The notes below the pieces were generated by a model. That model was not told the DNA's origin. It was given only the letters and a program-made list of their open reading frames with translations, and made no database searches. Below are positions 55,736-64,000 of a stretch of DNA of 64,000 nucleotides, one piece after another; within the stretch, counting starts at the first letter, position 1, and each line of letters begins with the position of its first letter. This stretch comes from Harmothoe impar (taxonomy: Eukaryota > Annelida > Polychaeta > Phyllodocida > Polynoidae): contig OX381704.1 of assembly GCA_947462335.1 (NCBI GenBank), positions 24,575,955-24,639,954 on the forward strand, read 5' to 3'. A program made the position numbers and the translations under genes.

Positions 55736-55890
55736 AGTCAGATAGACTACACCTGTACCTTGGTATGCCTTATACCCACTGCCCACTGGTCATCGACTCG
55801 GTGTATAACACCTCGTCTTGACCTTGTGGGGCAGTGGGTATGAGGCATACCAAGGTAAAGGTGTAGACAGTAGTCTATCTAACACATAAC
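55735..55890. repeat. hairpin 1 of a twin pair
   Basis: AGATAGACTACACCTGTACC and TTGGTATGCCTTATACCCAC pair with GTGGGTATGAGGCATACCAA and GGTGTAGACAGTAGTCTATC. The loop is about 35 bases. Confidence 0.88.
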
Positions 55891-55892
55891 CG

Positions 55893-56048
55893 AAGGTTAA
55901 GTCAGATAGACTATGCATGGTTGTGAAAAGGGTATTAAAATTAACCACAGCTTGCTGGTAAGGCGACTTGGGCTTCACCCTCGTCTGGCCCCTACCAGCA
56001 AGTTGTGGTTAATTCTACATACCTTTTCATAACCATAGTCTATCTAAT
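55893..56048. repeat. hairpin 2 of a twin pair
   Basis: It opens with the same GTTAAGTCAGATAGACTA as hairpin 1 and closes with the same TAGTCTATCTAA. The stem between is different: ATTAACCACAGCTTGCTGGT pairs with ACCAGCAAGTTGTGGTTAAT. Confidence 0.88.
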
Positions 56049-56434
56049 ACGTGAACTATGGATATGGCTAGAACTGCCCAGACATTTATAATTGTCCAGT
56101 CTAGATACTCAACCGGTACTCTATCAACATGGATGTGTATTTATAGATGACCTTAGAATTGATAACCGGCAATGATGAAATGGGTTATATATGTGCTGGC
56201 TCAAAGATGTGTGAGTAATTCCCATTGTACCGAGACAGTTACTGAGTAGGCTTATATCATATATATAGAACAGCTCTCATCAGGTAGGTTAATCGGGGAC
56301 ATGGCTGTGATAATGATACTTGGAATGGTGTGCACTTTGCCTAAAGTGGCCATGCTAAGCATTTCTCACCTGTTAGATACCTTTTGCAATCGACGATCTT
56401 CTCTAAATGGCTATCATTTAGACAATGACACACC

Positions 56435-56684
56435 TTAACCCTTTAAGGGCGACATAACGCCTTAATGCATTATGCCCTTGGTCGTCACTATACATGAATG
56501 CAGCCCTGGCGAGTAACTCGCCAGAGCTGCATTCAAGCATCATGCTGACCCTATGGGGTTGAGACACTCCCGGAGGATCGACATGATGCACCAATGCAGC
56601 CATCAGTAACTCATCAGGGTTGCATTTGTGCATCATGATGACAAATGTTATCTTTTATCGACATCCATCCTTAAAGGGCTAGGT
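56435..56684. repeat. Family A, full-length
   Basis: AACCCTTTAAGGGCGACATA and CATCCATCCTTAAAGGGCTA are the ends. The A hairpin has GGCGAGTAACTCGCC and the B hairpin GATGCACCAATGCAGCCATC. The order A, linker GGGGTTGAGACACTCCCGGA, B is as in 36559-36813. Confidence 0.93.
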
Positions 56685-57528
56685 ACGCCCCCTGGGTCTT
56701 GTTAATCCAAGTGGTCACGGATAATGAGATGAGTCTGCACCTGTAGGGCATGACCTCACTGAATACAGACACCATGTCTCGTAAATCCTGATGTCAGGGC
56801 TCCTGGAGGGCTACTTTTATCTGGCCACCCCTCCAGACAAGGTAGTGAGAGAGGCACATGTCTGTCACGAGCATGTTCAAGGATGAAACATTTTATATGG
56901 TTCAAAGTTTTCTTTATGTCACAAAGACCATTACTAAACTATAGAGAACTTTTATTCAGGGGCCTCAATTTGAACATTTCAAGTTTGTTTGGGATTGGTC
57001 TCTCTCATCCTTGCATATTGAGGTCTACATGCCCTAGATGTTTAAAGCAGCATTAGACAAAGGGCCCCAGACGGGTAAATTCGACAAGGGGACAAAGACA
57101 CTTCTTAGGATCGACAAGGGGCATGGAAGTTGAGTGACAAGGGACAAATGCCATTCCTTAGCTGCGACAAGGGACACAGTGCTTTTGGAACAGCTTAGTG
57201 ACAAGAATTTTTTCCCTCACTCAGAATGTAGCATTTGATAATGATATCAATTTTTTCTTTTCCTGTGGAATATATTTTGTGCCAGCATGTACCAGAATGC
57301 ACCAGTTTAAGTCTTGAATTTCAAAATTTTCTAATACATTCCCTTCCATAAAGTTGACAAATCTGCAAGTGTTTTTTGGTAGTGACAAGTGAAAAGTCCA
57401 TTTGTTAGAATCGACAAGAGACATGGGACCACCCCGTCGGGGGCCCTAGACAAGCAGACCCCCAAGCTCCCTTAATACTGGTGTCGGAGTGGGAGGATTG
57501 GCAGGTTTGTGAGTGCCTGCTGTTGTAC

Positions 57529-57668
57529 CTGGTGGGGAGCAGGCCGCCTGGCAGGGCGTCAACAGGTGGTGAGCAGGAGGACGGCTGGTGGTAGTGTGGT
57601 AGGGGGCAGGAGGGGTGTCACCCACCACTGTGTGATACACCTGGAGGAGTCGGGAGAAGATGTCACAC
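57529..57668 (-). CDS. exon of an unidentified minus-strand gene
   Basis: The acceptor CACTACACCCACAG and the donor GTACAA enclose 140 bases that are open in one frame: CDIFSRLLQVYHTVVGDTPP, then a Pro/His/Thr-rich tail PAPYHTTTSRPPAHHLLTPC ending CQAACSPP(G). The first part looks like an amphipathic helix and the rest like a linker. It is GC-rich against an AT-rich surrounding. I cannot link it by phase to other minus-strand candidates. It might be an upstream exon of a gene whose other exons lie in the 48-57 kb repeats, or an isolated exon inside a plus-strand intron. Confidence 0.45.
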
Positions 57669-57774
57669 CTGTGGGTGTAGTGTAATAATATTATAATATG
57701 TCACAGTCTGCTGGTAAAGGTCATGTTGGGTCATGTTTAATTAAGAGGCTACATGTATCTGTAAAATGTATCCA

Positions 57775-57926
57775 CCTCCTGTATGAAGAGACCCACTGCC
57801 TGTGTGGCTGCTGCATGGTGCTTTAAGACGGCCCCTATATGACGAGACCCACTGCCTGTATGGCTGCATGGTGCTTTAAGACGGCCCCTGTATGGCCCGA
57901 CCCACACTCTGTATGGCTACTGCATT
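57775..57926. repeat. minisatellite with GACCCACTGCCTGT, left part
   Basis: Units of about 55-60 bp contain GTATGACGAGACCCACTGCC, TGTATGGCTGCATGGTGC and TTTAAGACGGCCCCT. It is interrupted by the 57927-59335 element. Confidence 0.88.
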
Positions 57927-59335
57927 GGGGCCGTCCATAAATGACGTCACACCAATTTGGGCCATTTTCAAGACCCACCCACCCCCCTGTCACACTTTGT
58001 CACACATCAGCCAACACCCCCTAGGAAATTATGTCACAAATGTGCAGACACCCCCCCCCCATGCGTAAGTTACGTATTGTGTCAGAATTGTCCTCTAGAA
58101 GATCATACATGCGTTATGATTGAGCAATACAATATCATGCATTGAATATATTCTTCACCAAGTGCTTGTTCATTGGTTGTTTTATTCGTATTTTGAGAAA
58201 ATAATAGCTGAAAAGCCGCATCTAGAAAAAATTCAGAATACAAGTTGCAAAATTATCAATATGTAAGCTATTATTTGGGATAGAAACCAAAATTCAAATG
58301 GCTTTTTAATTCTTATTTCCATAGGAAAAGCATAATGTTATAAAAAAAATTAAAAAGGCCCTCCTGCACCTTTAGAAAAGAGTAATACAAAAGAGGAAAA
58401 ACAGCCTCCCTTCCACCCGCACAATTTGTTTCTAAAAAGTATCCACAAAGCTGATAATCAACTTTAAGCAGCCTTACAGTTATATTGTACTTAAATGGGC
58501 TGAAGTAGTCCTATTCATGAGTTGAGTTTTGAGTTTGGTAATTATTTATTTGCTTCGTGAATTTCATGGCTCAGGGATTCTCGATCCATGGATTCCTAGA
58601 ATGTTGTCGTGAACAACAGGTGTGCCACTGTTATCCTGTGACTCCTGAGGTTTTAGGAGACCTGTGGTGTCCACATACCACCTTAGCTTACTTAGCATCC
58701 AGAATGATGCACCTTCAAAAGAAGATCCAAGGGATTCGTTGGGGTGGTAACTATGTATCTAGGGTTATGTTACTAGGCATGGCCTCCACATTGTGCAGGG
58801 TAGGCCTAGAGGTTTGCATGTGTCAGTAAGGTAGGCACCCGGGGTGGGCATTACTCAGTGTCTTCAGTCTTTAGGTATCTTACGGTTAAAGGTTTAACAA
58901 CAGGGGGGGGGTGTTTTTTTTGTGCGGAGCGTGCGATATTTTTTACCCCTCCCCCTTAGGGTCGAAAAGTGGCTTGTGCTTTTGCCCTTTGAAGTAAAGT
59001 AACACGCAAGCTTTTTGGCTCAAAACAGGTTACATTGTTTTTACCCCCCCCCCCCCAAGAGGAGTCCAAATTTGTTTGCCCCCCCCCCCCTGTCACGGGG
59101 TCCAATTTTTTTTCAAGGTGGTGCCACGGAAGTAAGTTGATAGAATTACAGGCCCTTAGCGTTCTATTAAAGCTTTAAGTATGAAAATAGCTTTTATCTG
59201 TATTTTCCAAAGTGTGACATCACACTGGGCTTGATACCCCCCCCCCCCCCCAACCCCCCTGTCACAATTTGTCACACTCGGACAAACACCCACCCACCCC
59301 CTCCAGTGTGACGTCATATATTTATGGACGGCCCC
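57927..59335. mobile_element. 1.4-kb TIR element GGGGCCGTCCATAAATGACG
   Basis: It starts GGGGCCGTCCATAAATGACG and ends with the inverted ATTTATGGACGGCCCC, with GTCACACTTTGTCACAC and GTCACAATTTGTCACAC near the ends. ATT flanks both sides (57924-57926, 59336-59338), a 3-bp duplication. A plus-strand ORF inside (58557-58829, 90 residues) is not recognised as a transposase. Confidence 0.9.
58320..58485. mobile_element. relative of the 42427-42872 element
   Basis: It shares GCTGATAATCAACTTTAAGC / GCCTTA and the upstream AAAAAGGCCCTCCTGCACC. It lies inside the 57927-59335 element, so it may be part of it or nested. Confidence 0.5.
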
Positions 59336-59690
59336 ATTGGTGCTTTAAGACGGCCCCTGTATGACGATACCCACTGCCTGTATGGCTGCATGGTACTTTA
59401 AGACGGCCCCTATATGACATAATCCATGGTGCTTAAACCCGCAGGTCTCGGTACCCCTACAGCGTCAGTCGGAGTGGAGTCTGGACAGGTACTCAGCGCT
59501 ATATATAGGGGCACTGGGCCTTTAAAGACAGCCCCTGTATGAAGAGACCCACTATCTGTGTGACTGCTGCATGGTGCTTTAAGACGGCCCCTGTGTGACG
59601 AGACCCACTACCTGTATGGCTGCATGGTGCTTTAAGACAGCCCCTGTGTGACGAGACCCACTACCATGGTGCTTTAGTTCAGCAGCTCCA
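59336..59690. repeat. minisatellite with GACCCACTGCCTGT, right part
   Basis: It continues the array of 57775-57926 with the same units. At 59438-59530 it is interrupted by the uninterrupted form of the repeat that is split at 16680-17140. Confidence 0.88.
59438..59530. repeat. empty-site copy of the repeat split at 16.7 kb
   Basis: GGTCTCGGTACCCCTACAGC continues without break through GGTACTCAGCGCTATATATA to GGGGCACTGGGCCTTTAA. Confidence 0.75.
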
Positions 59691-60129
59691 GCAATGCCTC
59701 CATACACAGCAGTACGCTGCATGCAGCCCCCACACCTCCCTGCTCCCGTCCCTCCCTCCTCATGTCACATGTACCCTCAAAGGCCGCCGTGCATCTGCAT
59801 ACATCTATGTAGAGACTACAATACGTCTAGACTGTACGCTACTTGTGGCCCTGTGTATACTTTAGAGAGTAGACCTATATATATACGTATAAATGCTCTA
59901 TACTGCAGGGCTGACCTAGTGGCCTTGGTTTTGACTCTAAGAATGACGTCCTCCCACCCTCCCACCCACCCACGCATTATATATAACCAGGGCCGCGCAC
60001 ACTGGGGGTCAACAACCACAATAATACAGCAGAAACTGCTGACTGGTGCTTTACCAGTGTGTGGCTAGTCTACCACAGGGGCATGCTTATTGGGGCATGG
60101 TGCACATATGGGACACTATACCAGTCTAA

Positions 60130-60235
60130 GCACCACCACTACCACTACCACCACCAACACAACCCTGTCAACACCACCACCACCCACCACCAAACCAGGC
60201 CAGTGCACTACCACCACCACCACCACCACCACCAC
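60130..60235. repeat. (CCA)n-rich tract
   Basis: Interrupted CAC/CCA triplets. The His- and Thr-rich ORFs here are artefacts. Confidence 0.9.
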
Positions 60236-60479
60236 ATCTGGATCCTACCCACTTGGCCCTCCACTCCTCCTGGGGATCCAAGTCCTGCTGGAGTGGTTGT
60301 CCCTGTCGGTGTGTCACCCATCACCCAGCTGCCTCCCTCACGCCCCCACACATAAGGCCCCTGCCAGGTCTACATCAACACCTCCTGCACGTATTATGAC
60401 CATTGCTACAGCCTGGAGACTGCTGCTGTGTATCACTAAGAGCCACCTCCAGGGTTTACCTGTGCTGCTCCACCTGTAG

Positions 60480-61940
60480 GACCTGTTAAAACACCCAGTG
60501 CGCCGCCGCCTCCTCCAGTGCTAAACTAGAGCGCGGAGGTCCTCTAGTTGGGGTCCTAGTGGGAATCTCTAGTGTCTTGGTAGGAGTAGAGTGAACAGCA
60601 CTCGGCTGTAGATAAACACACACACCCAGCACGCATTGACACAGTACTCGTTGTGGGACCTTGGTCTATATACAGAAGGATATCTCCAGCACCTGAGTGG
60701 GTCTCAGGGCCCTGCCCCGTGTGTAGGTGTGTGTTTGGGTGTTGTCACCGCTCCAGTACTAGCTCATCTTTAAGACGACCAGGACGCAGTATACCTGTTG
60801 AGACTACAGCTGGGGGCTTGCTACTTCCGGTGAGACTTTATCTGGGGTATTGTACTTCCGGTGAGCTGCTCACATGTCTCCTACAGCCACCAGGGTGCAG
60901 GTAGAGGAGCAGGACCCTCAACACTGCCCTGTGGACCCCATGGACTGACTCAAACTCACAGGTAGTTTTGGTACTTTAATACAGAGGAGTGACAGTAATG
61001 ACCATTGGTTGGGAGCTCTCTAGTTCCAAACAAAGCAGGGAATAAGCCAGAAGGAGAGAGAAATACACGCCTTTAACATACATGAGACGTATGGTACTAC
61101 GTATTACTTCCACAGGCTCGCTATCGGTGACTGTGGGAACTGCTGTAATCGCTGTCCTAGGACCTGTTGCTGACTGAACCCAACACTGGCACTACATTGT
61201 ATACAGGGAACTTCCCCGTCCATCCCCCCATAAGGTAGGAGGATCGACGTGAGCACGTTTAGGGCTTTAGTGCCGTGTACAGGGCCGTGCTGCTGGAGGG
61301 GAGAGAGCTGCTCAGGAGGGCCTTCGTGCCACGTCTCCAGTTACAGCGAGCTGCTCGTGGTGCGAGCTGCATCTAGCCCTGAGCTACTCCCCATCCTCCC
61401 CATCCTCCCCGTCCACCTCCTCCTCCTGCTGCCGCACAACCCTGAGTTGCCGCACACCTCACACAGCCTGCAGCAGGGGAGCAGCTCACAGCGGGCAGCA
61501 CGAGCAGCTCAGCACGCTGACACTACTACTGAGGGGTGAGCAGCTCTGTATTGCTCCCAGAGCAGCAGGCGGCAGGGCGACTCCTGCAGGTTGCAGATTG
61601 CTAAGAGGAAGGAGCAGGTAGTTGGAGGAGGGAGACAAGGGGTGGAACAGCAGCCAGCAGGTAGTGACAGGGGTAGTAGTAGCACGGCCTATTGCTGCAG
61701 CGTTCTGAGCTATAGGTGAGCAGCAGGTGAGCACATCAGGCAGCAACTCAGAGCAGCTCCATACGGCTCCACAGGTTAACAATAACAACAATAACAATAC
61801 AGTGGACAGCTGACCCCAAACTGACCAATTACCCCTGAGGACGTTACTCCAATCTGTAGTGTAGCACAGTTAGTAGTACTAGACCGACCTCCCATACCCT
61901 ATAAGGAGAAGAACGAGTGAAGGTGAGAGGATCACACCTA
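60480..61940 (+). promoter_or_regulatory. GC-rich leader/promoter-like segment before the 61.95 kb exon
   Basis: This segment is richer in GC than its flanks and contains eight exact copies of GAGCTGCTC or its reverse complement between 60860 and 61755. Short open patches occur in several frames (for example ELLPILPILPVHLLLLLP), but none has convincing splice boundaries. It lies directly upstream of the ATG at 61950 and may be 5' leader and promoter. No TATA box or other defined element is claimed. Confidence 0.3.
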
Positions 61941-61949
61941 GTGGAAAAC

Positions 61950-62168
61950 ATGGATCATTGTTGTGGGAGCGGCCAGGCCCACCTGGGTACTAACGGCGGC
62001 AGTGGCGGGGAGGAGGGCGGCTCCCCTCCGGCCTCCCCTCCAGGCTCCCACCTCAGCCGGGAGGACTCGTTCTGCGACTGCGACACGTGCCTCCTGGGCT
62101 TTGACGACACCCGCCCTGGGGACGACGTCTCGGACGAGCCTACGACCCATAAGAAGCCGGCAATGCGG
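61950..62168 (+). CDS. first coding exon, Cys/Asp-cluster protein, unrecognised
   Basis: The ATG at 61950 (GGAAAACATGG, a favourable context) opens 73 codons ending at CGG followed by the donor GTAGGT, phase 0. The protein begins MDHCCGSGQAHLGTNGGSGG, continues with acidic Gly/Ser/Pro sequence, then SHLSREDSFCDCDTCLLGFD followed by DTRPGDDVSDEP and THKKPAMR. The CDCDTCLLGFDD motif looks conserved and could be a metal-binding or protein-docking motif, which is inference only. No signal peptide is visible. GC content rises sharply over the exon. The next exon was not found before the right edge. The start choice rests on the absence of a clear acceptor upstream. Confidence 0.6.
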
Positions 62169-62239
62169 GTAGGTTTCTAGATAGGACGTTCTACCTTTCA
62201 TCTCCTACAGTCTCAGGCGTGTGTGCTTGTACCTTGTGA

Positions 62240-62342
62240 AGGCCTCGGGTGGGCCCAGAGGTGGGCCCAGAGGTGGACCCAGAGGTGGGCCCAGAGGTGG
62301 ACCCAGAGGTGGGCCCAGAGGTGGACCCAGAGGTGGGTCCAC
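62240..62342. repeat. 12-bp minisatellite AGGTGGGCCCAG
   Basis: About eight units alternate AGGTGGGCCCAG and AGGTGGACCCAG, giving a 24-bp higher-order pattern. It lies just inside the intron after the 61.95 kb exon. Confidence 0.95.
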
Positions 62343-64000
62343 ATTTTATGACCCTCGACTAGAAGAGCATGCTACATGCCGTCGGTACTTTATTTAGATA
62401 CTCCTTCCGGAATAGTTGCAACCTGAAATAGCCTTATGAGGGGGTTGACCACGTACGGTCACTGGAAGCAGAGAAAGTCCATGAAGTGTATAATACATCG
62501 AGCATTCACATAACGTCATGGTTTAGAGGATGGCAAAACAGTCTCTGACTGTGGCTTTACACATTGTTGATGTCACATTAGCCCTTTGATGACAGATTGT
62601 TGCTGTTGCTCTCATGTAATAATTATATACACTAGTATAAGTTAATTTAGAGCTGAACAGTATTATCTGTAGCTTTATAGTGTGTAGTACTCTTTCGTTT
62701 ACGACTATAAGGATGCTGCTGCCCATAAAGGGTTAATAGTCTACACAATGTTGAGATAACACTGTCGTGGGTGGGGATTAGTATGACTATATACATGTAT
62801 TAGGACTCTCTGAGTATTACAGATAGCTCCACTGCCAATAAGCCCCACACAGCACCAAGTCTGATGTCAGCGTGTGAATAGCATGTCAGTATAAAGGGGG
62901 CAGAAGGGGGTTGAATGCCAACAACAGACACAGGGGTCAGGTTACATAATTGCTGAATCCAGTCCTGGCTTTTTACAACAACAAAAAAAAAGATTTTCTG
63001 ACGCTGGGTTTTTTGTTGTTGTTATTGTAACTTCAGCAGAATTTCACCATTTGATAGGCCCTACATTCATGTTCAAAAGCACCCGACCTACATTCCCTGA
63101 CGGTCCCTGACCATGTCACTGGAAACCCGCCTCTTTTGCCTCAGGTTCTGTTATTTATAGGCATCCATCATTGGTATATACATGATATGGTCAAAAGCCG
63201 CAGTAATGGGATACTACGGACAAACAATTAAACAGCCATTTCTAACGGTGTTATGGAACACTACATCTCTTGAGATTCAAAGGTAAATGACATTTAGGGA
63301 GTCAACCTCCAAAACCAATTTTGCCAGAGATGCTTGCGCAGGGCCTCCTACCTTTTATCTGGAATTGAATCATGTTATTTCCTACAAAGCATTGACAAGA
63401 ATCTTCCTAAACTTTTATCAACAAGGGAGTGTCATCAACCGAAGTAGCCTTTGCACTTTCTGCACCTTAAGTTCAGTCTCAAAATCAATCCTTAACCCTG
63501 ATAACCAAGAGCCGATGATAGTCAGAGATAAATATTGATCTTGACATATTGAGATATACTACTTGCATAGTACACCTAGTCCATTGTCAATGCTGATTGA
63601 ACAGTTATACGTCATACAATGCGGCAGACATCTAGGTTAGGCTGAATACTTTTCTTTTTTCATCAACATTGATTGTATCCCTACATGCCTATACATGTAA
63701 AGCCCAATGTAAAGTCCATGATAGGCTAACAAAACATACCATTACTGATCAACATTCCAGAATGTTCAATTGCAACACGTCTCGAATATGGAAATTAGCC
63801 CATTCATATAATTCATATTATCCCGCCATACTATACACGGTATAGTACTGCCATTTGACTTGTGTAAGTCCTTGTACAAACTAATAACAACGTCTAGTTT
63901 AGATTCATAGAATTGCCTGCTGGGGGCGGCAAGTAGGACCAGTCTATCTGCCAGCACTAGTACCTCTACAGGGTGTGTGGGTAGTACTAAGGTATACAGA
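62343..64000. other. right-edge interval, no supported exon
   Basis: Presumably the intron after the 61.95 kb exon. It is AT-rich; no exon with both sites was found. Confidence 0.4.
62577..62737. repeat. possible Family A ends without the core
   Basis: TTAGCCCTTTGATGACAG and GCTGCCCATAAAGGGTTAA resemble the family ends, but no hairpin lies between them. Confidence 0.35.

Noticed and set aside
58557..58829. 90-residue ORF inside the 57927-59335 element as transposase
   Set aside because: Too short and with no visible catalytic motif.

Overview
The window looks like nuclear DNA from an animal, probably a marine invertebrate. It has short exons with GT/AG splice sites separated by multi-kilobase introns, one recognisable metazoan signalling gene, one 200-base assembly gap, and a very high load of small inverted-repeat elements, minisatellites and microsatellites. 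No rRNA, tRNA, CRISPR or bacterial operon structure was seen. The species cannot be fixed from the sequence.

Minus strand, about 41.2 kb down to below 1.5 kb: a Ras guanyl-releasing protein (RasGRP-like) gene runs off the left edge. Five exons (6828-7013, 4992-5103, 3912-3984, 3490-3621, 1508-1661) encode the REM domain and the linker to the Ras-GEF domain. Three upstream exons (19800-19922, 22169-22236, 41188-41243) join to them in compatible phase and would form a long, poorly conserved N-terminus. The catalytic GEF, EF-hand and C1 parts would lie outside the window.

Plus strand, 43.6 to at least 52.8 kb: a large exon (43567-45950) encodes a Ser/Pro/Gln-rich, probably disordered protein that I do not recognise. 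Its 5' part needs frame corrections. A 39-base exon near 52.8 kb fits its phase. A separate plus-strand first exon at 61.95 kb starts a protein with a Cys/Asp cluster, also unrecognised. A minus-strand exon at 57.5 kb belongs to an unidentified gene. The RasGRP-like gene and the 43.6 kb gene are arranged head to head around a triplet-repeat-rich interval.

The rest is repeat DNA. The dominant component is a dispersed family, here called Family A, of about 28 copies or fragments. Its ends resemble AACCCTTTAAGG / CCTTAAAGGGTT and it contains two internal hairpins. Other TIR elements are present, several nested with readable target duplications: a 2.68-kb fold-back inside a Family A copy (6-bp duplication AAATAC); a hAT-like element with 8-bp duplication GTTTGCCC holding two Harbinger-like elements that share a TTA; a 1.4-kb element with ATT duplication inside a minisatellite; and a CAGTGTTGCC element with a related empty site 42 kb away. 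There is also a nearly perfect 1.46-kb tandem duplication at 13.0-15.95 kb.

No new enzymatic or defence system was found. The most unusual material is the two-hairpin repeat family, the nested insertion record, a strongly over-represented 9-mer (GAGCAGCTC / GAGCTGCTC) in and near the coding patches, and the unrecognised proteins.
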